64,000 nt of DNA from Salminus brasiliensis (lineage: Eukaryota; Chordata; Actinopteri; Characiformes; Bryconidae): contig NC_132901.1 of NCBI RefSeq assembly GCF_030463535.1, positions 4,782,640 to 4,846,639 on the forward strand, in the 5' to 3' direction. The position numbers and the translations under genes are program-made. Shown piece by piece: positions 1 through 13,900 of the stretch. The notes beneath the pieces are model-generated. The model saw only the letters and a list, made by a program, of their open reading frames with translations. It made no database searches and had not been told where the DNA came from. Numbering within the stretch: position 1 is the first letter of the stretch; each line of letters begins with the position of its first letter.

Positions 1-560
1 ACTTGGTGCGGGCGAGCTAGATAGCCAGCTAGCTTAGCAGCAGCTAACCAACTAACCTAGTTAGCCAGCTAGCCAGCTAGCTAGCCAGCCAGCCAGCCTA
101 CGCGCCGTTATTTGCACCGACACCCAGAAAACGCAGCGTGTTAGCGCGACATGGTGGACATGACCAAACATACACGACGTTTAAATGAACGTGTTTAACA
201 TCGCAACAGCAGCAGAGACAGAGGACAGGCTTACCGTAGCGCGCTAGCTACTAGCTAGCTAGTGCTAGCTCCTCCGCCCGGCTAGTTAGCCTGCCTGGTA
301 GTCAACTCACAGCGAGAGAGCAAACTAGCCTGTTAATAATACCACAAATAAAGGCTCGTAAACGACTGAGGCCCGACTCCTGTATCACATAGCAGCTGGA
401 ATATCCTGCTTTAGGGCCAAAACAGCTGTATTAACGGGCTACAAGGGTCCATTGTGAGTGAACGGCGCGGTAACATTAGCGAAGGCTAGTTAGCTAGCTA
501 GCTACGTGCTGGGTTGCCAGATGCCGCACAGCACATCCCTCCCAACTGCGGTGAAAACCC
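1..560 (-). other. GCTAGC-rich, CpG-containing edge region; possible 5' exon of a left-running gene
   Basis: Many overlapping GCTAGC/CTAGCCAG motifs with CpGs. On the minus strand a donor-like ACG-gtaagc occurs at about 238-232, so roughly 238-560 could be a non-coding first exon of a gene leaving the window. No coding sequence is recognisable. Confidence 0.25.
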
Positions 561-2750
561 GTTATGTGCTGCCAGTTTTCACAAGAATCCCCCTCTTGAC
601 CTGTTGTGTTTTTTTTTTTTTTTTTTTTTTTTTTTCTGGCTCTATAACATCATATTAAATTCAATTAGCATTAGGAATTAAAGTTACCAGTGAATTTATT
701 TATTATTCATTTATTAAATATTGTTTACAACCCTGTTACTCAGCCTTGTACTTTGACTGCAGGTAAAATGCAGACTGCCTTGCGCTAGTTACGCTAAAAC
801 TTCAGCGTCCCTAAGAAAAACGACATAAAAGTGAGCCGTAAATGGCTTTTATTGCCCCTTTTTTATAATACATATTAAGTAAGTAAAATAATAAGTGGAT
901 GGGGTAAAAAAATGCTCAGATGCTGTTTTCCAAGTCCGTTTACCACCCTGTTATGTGGCCTCAGACTGAAACGGGCTGTTTATCCATCTATAGAGGGATA
1001 TATTGGATATATTATTGGCTGGTTTGCAGCTGAATAGCCTTGCCTATCACAGCTTTTAACCATGAACTGAACCCCGAACGTTTTTGTAATTATTATTATG
1101 CGTGTGCTGTCCTTTCAGTCTCCTCTTGGTGTCCAGTTGGCACCATGTGTGGTTAGCTAGCTGAAGAGACTGTAGGGTTCGCAAACGACACGCGCTATAC
1201 CATTACTTCTGTGGAAACCCCCCCTACAAAAATCAGGCCTACCACTGTGGCGTCCACTTCCTCAGTATTCCTGGTTTCGAAAACACCTGCTGTTTTTAAC
1301 CTGCCCTGAATTTGCAGAGAGATCCTGCATCGTCTGCATCCTGCTCTGTTAGATATCTGAGTACTGTCTGTGTGAAAGTCTTGAGCGAAGTCGTGAGGAG
1401 GGGTCAGGAAGCTGGTGTGTGCTCTGTGGTCCAGACCAAGCAGGTGTGATCACACCTCACGCTCACAGCTCTAGTACGTCATAGAGAAGGTGTTAGATTC
1501 TGCTGCTCGCTGCAGATCTAAAACTGTGAGCCTGCGAGAACCTGCCCGAAGGAGTTGTTTGTCTAGTTTGTAAAAACGTAGTTTACCCTTATTAATATGT
1601 TTATATAAATCTTTTCACACAGTGCTTATGAAGCCGTCCACTTCCCTGTGGTCCTATGATCAGAAAAGTGGAGAACGTAATTCCCAAACAGCTCAAACGC
1701 TTAGCATCGTATTGCCAGCGACAGTCTTGTAGTCTAGCACACGGAACGTTCCCGCAGGACGTCCAGGCTGGTTTTTACGTCCGTCTGCTTTGAAGTTAAC
1801 CCACCCGCCTCTGCCGGTGAGACCTTTGGGAGAGGTCGTCGACCAGCGGAGTGTGCGAGACACCACAGCTACAGTGAACTTTAACATAGTCGGTAGGCAG
1901 ATGGTCTGACGCAGTTGGCAGGGGCGCCCAGCGGTCAGTCTAGAGTGGGCGGTCACTCTTTGAGAAGAGACAGAGATAGTTCTGATTGGATTTATGGAGA
2001 GCAGAGACTGTTGAGCACAATCAGTGTGTCTGACGGCTCCGGCAGGTCTGACATTAAAAGGAGAGAGCCAGAAGGTAACACAGACATGGGAGCACCCTGA
2101 AACACTGGTGTCCATCTGCTCCACTGTCACCAAACCTAAGTAATCGCGTACAAGTGGCAGTCCATGTGTCAAGTGGCAGTCCCTGTGTCCATGAACCCCT
2201 GGATCTGCAACCTTTATCTAAGGGGAAACATAAATTTTACCAAAAGCCGAACTAAACAGATGAGGTTTCAGCCTAGCCTTGAAGATTGAGATAGTGTCTG
2301 AGCCTTGGACATCATCTTACCGCCCAGCCCTACAGTAGGTGTCCCAATAATGTATTTTGGTATGCAGTTTTATTATGTAATGCTAATTTCAGAACTATTC
2401 TTTTTTTTATCCATTTCCATGAGAGAGAATGTGAAACAGCACACAAACAGAGCGTCTCAACTATGGACAATTTATTCAACATCAACTTTCATCAACATCC
2501 CAATCTCACATTGAATGAACATCTGCACTAACAAACAAACAAACAAACAAACAAACATGTAGACGGCCTGAAAACGGAACAGCCAAAACATTAGTGTATT
2601 TCCTTGAGCCGCACTGCTGTTCTCCTTTCACACAAAGACAGATCAGTTGTCCTCCAAGAATAAGAAATTCCAATTCACTCTTAAAAATAAAGGTTTCAAG
2701 CGCTTCTTGGCTTGGATGCTCCAATTTTAGGAAAAACTGCAGAAAATGTA
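561..2750. other. Intergenic DNA, no gene recognised
   Basis: Contains a poly-T run (about 608-635), AT-rich stretches, and an AAAC tetranucleotide repeat at about 2529-2557. Open frames here are short and lack family motifs or splice context. Confidence 0.5.
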
Positions 2751-2754
2751 GCCA

Positions 2755-4700
2755 TAGCAGTGATTCCCAAACTGCTCCCCAGGAACCCCCAGGCAATTTT
2801 TGTGTATTCCTAAGGTTGGAGCCAAAAATCTGGACATTCCTAAGGTACCAGAGACTGGTTTGAGAACTCCAGGTATTCGCCCTCCAGGTATCACCAGACC
2901 GGCCACAATTTGGCTCCATCCCTACAAGTTGAGTTGTTTTGCCATAACCCTTTGGATGGAGCAAGAATGTAGAATATGTGGCGCCCCCTAAAGACTGATT
3001 TCAGAACTCATCCTTTGGGCACATTGGTTGAAGCAAACAACTGGATGGGCTTGGGTTCTCTGAGGACCCTCCACCACAATGTTTGCTATGGCAGTGGTCC
3101 TCAAACTGGTCTCCAGATACCCTCAGGCACTCCACAATTTTGCTCTATGCGTCTTGGGGGGGGGGGGGGGGGGGTCTACGAGGCCCAGTTTGAGAATTCC
3201 TGCTTTGAAAAACCTTGTCTTAAACCAGTCCTTGGCGACTCTCAGACGGTCCACAAGGTTTGGAGCAGCCTGGAGCAGTGTGTCCACTCCCAAGAAGCCT
3301 TCAGTACCTTTGTTTTTAAGAGCGTACTACACGAAAGGCAACACTTTCAAGGCCTTCGTCTGAGGTAGAACGTAGCGTACAAAAATACTTAAGAGTTTTC
3401 TTGCGTTCTTTTGAATATTAACGACATGAGAACCACGAAAATCTAAAAGAATGTATTAGTGAAGTATATTCTGAAGGAGAGAGTAGAAAAGTGTGTGTTA
3501 TTATATGTCTATACACAGTGTACAACATGGTAGCACCTGACATGAAGGACGGGCTCGACGCATACAAACTCTCACAGACACTGTGCTTCATTACCAGTCT
3601 AGTCTTGTGGCTCCATTATGTAAACATTCTCGACTTTGACTTTGACCGAGGCGTACCCAGACAAAACCCGCTCAACTGCTGCTTCATTACCAGTCTAGCT
3701 ACGTCTCTACATTGCGTAAACAGTTGCCCCCTTCTCTTCGCCGGAATCACACGCGCACACGCTCACACTTACAGAACAGGCCATTATGTAAGGCTACTTG
3801 ATGCTCATGTCAATGAGACATCAGTAGTTCATAGCACAACAATTACCAGATGAATACTTCCACTGTTATTACTGACAAGCACACCAACTTCCAACAGGAC
3901 TGACTCATGTAAACCTGCTTTCCACCACAAGGGGGAGCCGCACAAACAGAAATCAGCACCTGTGGTAGATGGTAGAACTGGTCATCATTCCAAAACAAGC
4001 AAAGCCTTGTTGAACCAACGTGCCAACTTTGAACTGTACCTGGTTGGAGCAAAAAACCTAGAGCACCTGGGACCATCTGGTGGTCTCTGAGGACCGGTTT
4101 GGAAAGATTCCTTAGGTTCTTTAGCGCACTGCTTCTCAAACCAGTCTTGATGGTCTCCCAGACCAGTCCAATAGGTGGCACAATTGGCCATCATTGGCAT
4201 GCACCAACTGCGACCCTCAACATTCGATAAACCAACGTGCCAACTTTAACTTTACCTGCCCACTCATTCATTCATTTACTTTGGAGCAGTGGTTCTCAAG
4301 CTTCTCCTCATGGACCCCCCAGAGGCTCCTTGACTTTATTCAAGCCCAAAAGTCAGGGCAAAAGTCTGGAGAGTCTGAAGGTGCCGGAGGACCACTGCTT
4401 TAAAGGAACCAGTCACTGAAAGGTTCCTTATGGCAAATTCTAGCAAACCAGTCCTTAGGTTCTCCACAATTCAACCAAGATCAAAATCTGGACCACCCTA
4501 AGATCCCTGAGGACTGGTTTAAGTAACAGGTTCTTTAGGACAATGTTGCTCAAACCAGTCCACAGCGACCCCAACCCCCCCCCCCCCCCCACCAATTTTG
4601 CTCTATCACTATATTTGGAGGCCACTGAGGACTGGCTTGAGAGCCCCTGCTTTAAAAGCCTTTGACTGAAAGCAAATTTAATCATCTAAAGACATTCAGA
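2755..4700. repeat. Cluster of diverged interspersed repeats (CTCAAAC...GGTCC family)
   Basis: At least seven related pieces in both orientations share ggttctcaaactggtc-like ends followed by a purine- or C-rich run and bounds such as aggaccggttt (near 2760, 3090, 3220, 4080, 4130, 4285, 4550). Poly-G (3156-3174) and poly-C (about 4575-4590) runs sit inside them. They look like copies of a common short teleost element, lying in the 3' flank of fnip2. Confidence 0.55.
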
Positions 4701-5490
4701 GAGGTTCGGTGTGAAGCAGTTCATTGCAGAGAAATTGTCTCCGATGTCTTCAGAACCAGGAGTCACGAGGAGTCACAAGGAGTCATATTTTCGAACCGAA
4801 GCCACTGGTGAACCTACTCTTTTTGTATGAAATATTATTGATGGTAAAATTCAGCTAACACCGAAACCTTCACGAAACTACAGGTAGCGCATCCGTAACC
4901 ACTTCGTGTAACAACGTTGTGAGGTAGCTTTAAGAGGCATTAAACTCTGGCTTTAAGACATCTGGTTCCATTCACCACCACTGTAAACGAGGTCTCTACA
5001 ATGACCCATTTCACATCATGCTGCTAGGAATGCCTTTGTTTACATTATGCAAAAGAATCGGAAAAAAAAACTCGGTGGAATTCCCCGTTGTGACGAGTAG
5101 CAATACTGGTAAGTTGTGAACTTGGTGCTTTGTGGTCTTCATCCCTCCCTTTAAGACCAAACAAAGTCCGGATGTAAACAAGTGTCCGTTCTAGAGAAGT
5201 CCAGTCTCTGGGAGAAGGCAGAAATGGTGACACACGCACAAACGAACAAACGCACACACTCCGTCTTTATCCATCCGGCTGCAAAGGACGTGAACCTGTC
5301 CGGCGACCCAATCCGTTTTTCGAGGACTAAGGACAAAGTCCTGATTGGTCCAAATAAGGCCGGGTGTGGGCTCTGATTGGCGAACCCAGACTTCTGTGGT
5401 AAAACTCCAACCTGCTCCTAATTGGTCTGTAGTGAGAAAGGAACACATTCTGATTGGTCGGTTTAGTGAAGCAACGCCTCCGTGGTCCGC
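4701..5490. other. fnip2 3' flank / possible 3' UTR
   Basis: Directly downstream of the fnip2 stop. No recognisable gene; short open frames in several directions only. A long 3' UTR is likely but its end is not visible. Confidence 0.4.
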
Positions 5491-5569
5491 TCACAGGAGG
5501 ATCTGGGCGACGTAGGGCGAGTGCGTGCTGGCGACCGCCGCCAGTAACGGAAGATCACTGGACTCGATC
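5491..5569 (-). CDS. fnip2: fnip2 coding exon 17 (stop codon)
   Basis: Encodes [19 protein letters not shown] and VAQILL then TGA, the invariant FNIP C terminus. Acceptor ttgtag. 79 bp. No convincing polyadenylation site was found close downstream; the nearest AATAAA on this strand is at about 4340-4335, inside repeat-rich DNA. Confidence 0.96.
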
Positions 5570-7953
5570 CTACAACACACAACATACAGAGAGAGAGAGA
5601 GAGAGAGAGAGCGTAAGAGAGCGAGAGCGAGAGAGAGTGTGGTGATATTATACACAGTGAAATATCATGAATAATTAAGTGAGCTCTCACAACCCGGGTA
5701 GCCATTTGCTCGGTTCATAATGTAAAGCTAAGAAACCGTGGCTGTGCTGATATTAGTGGAGTTTTTAAAAACATCTCAGTGTCACCGCAGGCCTGCCATC
5801 AGTCCACCAACCACAAATATCCGTCCTGCGAGCACCGATGAAGGACTAGAGAATGACCAACATAAGCTGTGTAGCACAGATGAGCTTCTGTCTCTGTAGT
5901 GGATACAGGGTTTAAAAACTCCAGCAGCACTGCTGCCAACACACCACCGCTGCAGAAATACTACCTGCTCTGTGGTGGCCCTGTGGACCCTGACCCTTGT
6001 AGAACAGGTGGACAAAGGAGGCGAAAAGTATGCAGGTAACGCTAAAACGGACTGAGTGTAGAAACAAGGAGGTGGTGTTAAAAAGACAGACAGACAGTGT
6101 GTTTAGGAGTGAGCGGCAATGTGTGTACGTGTCGTACCCCAGTGCTAGTCCCAGTTCTTTCACATGGACTCTCCTCTGTCCCCTCAGATACTCTGCCAAA
6201 GAACAGCTCTTAAAATATATCTCCTGCAACCGATCCTCCAAATGCATCACACACTGCAAGGCAAACACACACACACACACACACCCATCATTAAGAAAGA
6301 TGTGTTTTAAAGCAATAGTACATCAACCACAAATATAGTCAACCAGGCAAAACGTGATTGGTGCATCAAGGTTGCTTGTTTAGTGTGGCAGTGGAGTTAG
6401 AAGGCTAGGTCAAAGGCTGTACAGTAGGCCTCAGCAAATCCACTGGCATTTAAGAACACCACACCGTCCCGCAAAAAAACACCACCTGAACAAGTCAATA
6501 TGGTCAATTACCTAGACCCCGCCCTCCATAGGTCAATCTATATGTACATACATTAGCTGATTATGCTGTATATCTAAATGGCTTATTGTGAACACCATGA
6601 CAAATTGGTACTAAAGCAAAGTGTGGTGTATGTGGAGTACTGTGTATCCATGCTGACTTCTATATTTGGCAGCGCCTAGCATGAGGTACCTTTTGGATTC
6701 TAGCTTTTACAAACTAGCTAAGGGTACAGTGAAGCACTTGTGGAAGTCGCTCTGGATAAAAGCGTATTGGTTAACGGTGTCTCAACGTGTCTGATTCTGT
6801 GTCAGCCTGCAGTGCATGGCCCAAAATGCTAATTTCCCCATGTGTATTTAAGAGTGGTACAGGTTGGGGGCGCTGAGGATGCTCGCTGATTGGCGAGGTC
6901 AAGCCAATTGTAAGCTGCAAGTTAAGCGACGTGGGGTTAGACTGAAAGACCAGGATGAAGGGATTGGAATGAACCAGTCTACTAAATGTAGCCTGTAAAC
7001 ATTTCGCATGGACATAAGTATTCAGACCCTTTGCTATGACACATGAAATTTAGCTCTGGGGCCTCCCAGTCCATTTACCACAGATGGACAGGTGTTCTCC
7101 ATAATTCTTGAACGGAAAACCCTTCCTACGGCTGGCCGGCCCACCAAGAGAAGGGCCTTGGTAAGAGCGGTGACCAAGAAACCCAATGGTCACTCTGACT
7201 AAGCTCCAAAGATCCTCAGTGCAGATGGGAGAAGCTTCCAGACGGTCAACAGTCACAGCTGAAGATCTGGGCTTTACGGCAAAGTGGCCAGACAGACGCC
7301 TCTCCTCAGTAAAAGACACGTGAAAGCTCCTAAAAGACTCTCAGACTGTGGGAAAACTGATTTTATGGTCGGATGAAACCTAAACTGAACCTCAGACTCG
7401 GTCGAAGGTTCACCTTCCGACAAGACCATGACCCTAAGCACACAGCCAAGGCAACAAAGGAGTGGCTTAGGGACGATTCTGTGAATGTCCTTGAGTGGCC
7501 CAGCCAGAGCCCTGACTGACCCAATTGAGCATCTCTGGAAAAGGCTGTCCATCCACCCTGACAGGTGAAGGCTGTAACTGCTGACAAGGTGCTTCAACTA
7601 AGTACTGAGTAAAGCGTCTGAATACTTTTGTCAAAGCAAATTTTGTATTGTTTATTATTTTTACTAAATTCTAAAATGCAGGTTTTTGTTTTAAATGCTT
7701 TAAGTGTGTGTGTGTGTGTGTGTGTGCGTGCAAGAAAGAAACGCACAAAGTCTGCGGCGATATTGAGCGTGTGCAGCTGCAGCACAGACGTGAGGAGCGT
7801 GTGTATGAGGTTGGAAACCATCACGTCTCTTCCTAGCCGGCCCGGCTCACACACACGCCGCTGGCTGGTGGCCACTTGAACACACAGCCGGTCTGTGTCC
7901 GCCACGATACACACTGCCTCTGCAACAGGCTCGTCCAGCGCTGGGTGCTGCAA

Positions 7954-7999
<46 letters not shown>

Positions 8000-10900
8000 T
8001 AACCATCATTAAGAGCAATGAGACAACTAGCCTTTGTAAGTAGTAGCCACTAACAGTACAGTGGGTCACAGTTTCCGTCGTGTGTGCTTCGGGTCCTGCA
8101 CTGTGTTCCCTTTCTAGCAACTGCCTAACAAACCTCAGAGCAGATGCAGAACTAAAGCTGCAGCAGCTCCTGACTGGCCTATAAAAATGAACCATTATAC
8201 AATAGCAATGCTACAGTTTCAGCACCCCTGGTCAAGATTTCTGTTACTGTGAAAAGCATTTGTGTAGCAGCTGAAGAGTGTTTCAGTCCTCCAGTCCTCC
8301 TGTTTCAGTCAGACGCCCTCTTTTCATCCTCAGCCTTTTAACTGATGGTGTGATGTTTGCTCCCAGAGTTTGTCTGTATTTCATTGAATCTATTCTTCCC
8401 TTAACAAGTGAAAATGTTTTCCCTGTGCTGCTGTCTGCATCACGAGCCCAAAGCATGACTGATCAGGCTTCTGCGCCAGACGGCGCCCAGACGTCACACA
8501 GACGGCGCCCAGACGTCACCAGCCAAATGCTAGCATAAGAAAGCGTCTCCTGACTAAAAATGAAGGAAATGCCTCAAAACTTAATGCCCCAAAAAGTAAA
8601 AAAAGTAAAAAGACACATTAGCCCCGCTAAACTCAAGCCTTAGACAGAAGACGTTAAAGCAGAGGTGTTATGTTGGTGGGATGAGTGGAGAGGGTTAACC
8701 CTAGATCTTATGGAGTAGGGCAGGAGTGACCCTGTGCCTGAGCACAACCCTGTGCCCTAACCCACCTGCTTAGATCGTCCAGAGCTGGAAAGGGCAGTGT
8801 TCACGCCTACTCTAGCAAACTGCACTGAAGGATCAATCGCACCAGGGTTCTTTTTTAAATGAACCAAAGCGAACAATTATAAATGTTAAATAAAGAAAGA
8901 AAGAAAGAAATGATCACTCACAAGCACGGTGTGTTCCAGGTCAGCCATGAGGCACTGTTTAAGCCTCTGGTCAGAGCTGATGCCGTGCAGAGCGAAGTCA
9001 GGCATGTACTGCGGACAGTAACCTCCCAGCAGGGAGCGGCCGAAATGGTTCACGCTGGGTCGGCTTTCCGTCTGACAGCTACACAAGGACACAGACACAC
9101 AGGCACAAATCTCACAAAGTGTCATATAAGTGCATGCATGACAGCTCTACCACACCAGCTAACAGATGCCTGTGCCGGCCAACATTGCTTAAGGGGACAG
9201 AGCACCATGTACACACGGCCAACTGTGCTCTCCCGGACTTACCTTGGAAGTGGAAGCTCATACTCCCGCGCCTCCGTGGCTGTGTACGGCTGCCTAGGTG
9301 ACGGCTCCTCCTCGTCACTGTCGCCCAAAGAACTGTCCGAGCTCTCGTTTCTCCGCATGTCCGTCAAGCGCCTGTGAGGCAACTTTCTGTGCAGGCCCCG
9401 CCCACATCGGCGCTCATCGCGCTCCGACTCTCTAGGACTGCCGATGGTAAACTGAACCCGCTGCACCGGAGGGCTCTGACTGGCCAAAATGTGCTCCAAC
9501 CCCACACCCGCGGGGTCATTAGTGTCCCCAAACGATTCCTGCCCATGCTCCGCACACGCTAGCCTCTCGCTGGTCATTTCAGAGAAGGGGGCGGGGCCAG
9601 CGGAGTCCGATTCGGGGGCTTTTTCGCTGGTCCTTTCTGAAACTGGAGCGTCGGAGTTAGCTCTTAGTGTTTTATCATTGGTCCTTTCAGTGCTGATGGT
9701 GGGCTTTGCAGCCTCTGACTCAGGGCTAAGCGGTATCTCATTGGTCCTTTCAGAGGAGGGGGAGGAGTTAGCCGGGTGTTGAGCCGGGCAGGGATTGGCA
9801 GGACTGTCCGTGTGTCCCGGAGGCTGTGCACTCTCCTGCAGGTCGGAGCAGCGAATGAAGTAGGACAGGACGTACAGGACGCGCTGCACCAGCTCTCTCC
9901 TTCGGCCCACGACCACCGTCCGACACACTCGAACGGGGGAACCCAGCGCCCCGTACAGATCACCTACACGGCAAAGAACACAGCAAAACACTGAATTAGC
10001 GCATAGCTGGGTCCATAGCTCATACTCCCATGCCCGAGCATGTGCCTGAGGCACCCCTAATTAGGGCTTGATTATATAAAGTGCATGCAAACGTCAACTG
10101 CTGTGGTCGATTTGGCCATTCAGTGGTCAGGGTGCAGCAGTACAGCGGTCATTCAGCGGCGTCTCTTCTGCACCATGCTGTATGTATGTGTATGTGTGTG
10201 TGTGTACCTAGCTGAGCCCACAGTGGGTTGTATGGGTGAGACTTGGCCAGCAGGTCCACAGTGTGGGAGGCATGTTTCTGGCAGACGGGTTTGATTGGCA
10301 GGTGGTTGCTAGGCATCACAGTGGGAACCCAGGCCAAGTGGTACATGAGGACCGCAGAAAGCAGCGCAGAGAGGAACCTGGCGAATAAAACAAGGTGGAA
10401 ACTCATGAGTTTGGGTGTCAACACTAACTGCCCAAACAGTGTCCAGTCAGGAGCAGATACGTGGTCAGAAACTGTCCGGTTATGAATAGACAGATGACGG
10501 CCAGATGGACTACAGCCTCCAACCAGCAAGGAGAAGCTACTAGGTACTACTACTACTAGGTGAAGTAAGCACTCACTGGTTCTTGGCACCGTGCTCCATG
10601 AGCGTGCTCATCTCCTTCAGGAAGCGCTGACACAGCTGGTTTCGCTCAGCACTCTGGGACACCATGGTCAGCCAGACTGGCTCGGTAATCCGCGGGGCCA
10701 TGTATAGATTCCATACGGTCATCCTAGACAAGCGTAAACGAATACGGACTCAAATAAAGAGACTCAAAACAGGCTCCAAACACGTACTTAACACACACAA
10801 ACACCCTCACCTGAACTCTCCCAGTGCTTCCATGACCCGACACAGATACACCTGCACTCGCTGACTTGCCTCTGCTACTCTCCTGCACACAATCATGGCC

Positions 10901-13900
10901 TGGAAAACACACGAACACAGCCTCACACAGCTGAAAGCCCTGCGTCATGTGTATTACCCAACTTTCCCCCCCCCCAGCTGAGTCATTTCCAGGTCCCACC
11001 CCCTACATATCACATGGTACTACCGGTGCTGGGAGGGTTAAGGCTAGCACATGCTTCCTTCGAGTCACATGAATGAGTAACAGCTGATGTACGCGATATT
11101 GACAAAAGTATTGGGACACTTGTTCATCGTTTGTCCCAAATTAAGGGTATTCAGAGCACCATCGTTCCGGATGGGTCGAGATAATCTCTCCGCCGAATAG
11201 TCTCTCGTCGAGTCTAACTGGTGGATTTGTGTGAAACTGACCAATGGACAGTCAGAAACTCGGCTTCTGCCTCTCGCTGTCTATTCACTATTATATTTAT
11301 ACATCCCGCTGCTTTTGTGAACCCGTTTCATGCACCAAAACAATTCGTCCCCATGAGTAAAGGGATGCTTTCACAGGAAATCTGAAGAATTTCTTAAATC
11401 TGGCTTCAACTGCCCTTTGGGATCGGACCACCCCTGAGGCATGCTGCTTTAGACTGGAGTTTTGTGTTTGGTGGGCTTGGTCTGCCGCAATCGAAGTGGG
11501 AAGGGTGGTCATCCTTTAAAGAATAGAGAAAGAATGTCTATAATAATAATAAATATATTTAATATGCTGTACTGTCATTTTCCAATGAAAATATTCCAAA
11601 ATATTTTCCAAAACTTCATAGACAGTCATATCGCCCACCTCAACATTTCCCTCATTCAGACAGATACACAGATCCTAAGGGAACACAAAAGACCTCAGTG
11701 TCCCACAGCAAGCGCAGGCTGCAAAGTCAACAATTTGGCCTTCTCTGACCTCAGCGAAGGCCAGGCCGAGCTGGCGCGCTCACCCTCTCGATGGCGGTCT
11801 TGAGCTTGTTCATGTGAGACTCGAACAGAGGGAAGTGGGAGAAGAAGAACTCCTGGAAGCTGTGGCTCTCCTCCTCTTTCTCAGGCAGGCTGATGATGAT
11901 GCTGACGGCGATCTTCTTCCTCCGCGCCATCGCCGGGTTCGAGCTGCAGCTTTCGTCAGACAGGCTGAACATCTCCTCTGTGCTCCTGCCAACCCCCCAA
12001 AACACACACACATGCACCACATGAGAACAGTGGTCTGCACGCCAATGCCGGAGGAGGCGTGTGCTAGTCTTAATGTGCCCTCCTAATGTTTGGGGCATTG
12101 CTAGTGATGGGGGCGGGGGGAGGGGATTGTCTGCAGGTTATTTCCATTGTCTGCAAACACACACTCACCAGCGAGGAAAGGGGCCATGCTGTAGGCTAGT
12201 TGCTTGGCTACGAAGCCACCGCCGTTGGTAGCTGCTGGCGCAGCCGCTGCTAGAGGAGGAGCCAGGCGAGGGCATGGGCGTGGCCAGCAAACTGCTCAGC
12301 GACGCTATGAAGTAGAAAGTCAAAACTGACAGCTCAGCGAAACAAGCAGCCACCAACGGTACATCATTTTATGCAGATTAGGCTAACTACGTGCATGTGC
12401 GTACCTGAGCGGGCGATGCCACTGTCCCCGTCCTCGCTATGCCCTCTGCCTGGCATGTCCACAGGATTACTGTGAGCTAGAGAAAGAGATACTAATGGAA
12501 CAAGCTCTCAGAGACCACACACGAAACACACGTCCATGCAAGTGCTGTCAATCACTGCTGTTCAATCAGGTGGTGTGGAGCATGTTCCTTAAAAAAAAAA
12601 CCATGCTGGTTCATTCTTACACTCATACACACTTCTACACACACACACAGGCACATAGGTTCACTATTTGGATGCTTTTAGTGTCAGAAAGAGAGAAACA
12701 CAGGCCTCTTTTTTTCCACCGCTGGGCCGAGCGGCTCTGAGCACAGAGGGATGACCGCTCCTGTGGCTTTTTCAGTGAATCAGCTAGATTTAGCCTTGCA
12801 GTTGTGGTGCGAGACTACAGAACCAAACTGCTGTACACCTCCTGGGCCCTTAGTAGCCATTTGGCCCTGCTGTGGAAGAGAAGCGATAGAAACAGACTCT
12901 AGCAGGGAGGTTTAGTAGGTGAGTCTGGGTCCTGTAAGGCAAAGAACAACCGTTACTGTTAGTGTAGCATCAACTCAAGCGAGTGTGTGTGCGTGTCAGT
13001 GTCTGCTGCGTGCTGGGAGCTTCACGCGGTCGCTCACACTGCATCTGCACGGGACACACCTGCGAAGAAAGACGCACTCCGAGCGAGGAACTGAGGGGCG
13101 GGGTCTAGGGGGTAACCCAGGGCAACAGTGGCGCTAGACAAACTCCAAAATCCTATAAGGGGGACACCGTTACAGTCAAGCGTACATTACGAACCGTAGC
13201 ACTTTCCCTTCACTGGCTTGTCCTGATCCCACAGTGCATCCTGGTGCCATCCCCTCCCCAGGTAAATGGAGCACAGCCTAGTTGGCTGTCCACGGCTACT
13301 ACAGGGGTCATCATGGGCACTTACGCCTTCCCATTTTTTCCCAACAATGAGAACCATCTGCTCAGTTAACCATCTCAAACGTGCATTCGTATGACGTCCA
13401 AATGTTTGTGGACGACACTTCTAATGAATGCATTTAGCTACTGCTGACACAGATGGGCAAATGCACACACATCCAGCTTGTAGAGAAGTACTGTCAATAG
13501 AATAGGACTCTCTGGAGCAGATCAACATTATGAAGCTATTGGCACCAGGCTGCCTAATGCCAGGTAAGTGCTACAGGGGTGCATTGAGCTGTGGAGCAGT
13601 GGATGAACTGTGTTCTCTGGAATGATGGATAGTGCTCCATCCAATACTTTCGGGATGAGTCAGGGGATGAGAAATATCTAAGTGTGTGCGTATGTAAGCA
13701 TCTTACCAATGCTACTGGTGTGACTTGGGCACGTCTGGCTAATTGACTCAAAACTGTCCTGCAGGCTAAAACACACAAACAGAGAAGAGAGAGAGAGAAA
13801 AAGAGGGCGTGTTAAGCTCTGTAATAGGGAGAATGGCCGCTAGTCTACTAAGAGCCCATCAGAGAGACTTACGTGTTGGTGCTGCCAGTGTTGCTACTGC

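Noticed and set aside
2305-4700. Several 60-150-codon open frames
   Set aside because: They lie in diverged interspersed repeats, overlap on both strands and show no domain or splice evidence.
5785-6015. 77-codon minus frame as an extra fnip2 exon
   Set aside because: It lies in an interspersed repeat, and exons 16 and 17 join in phase without it.
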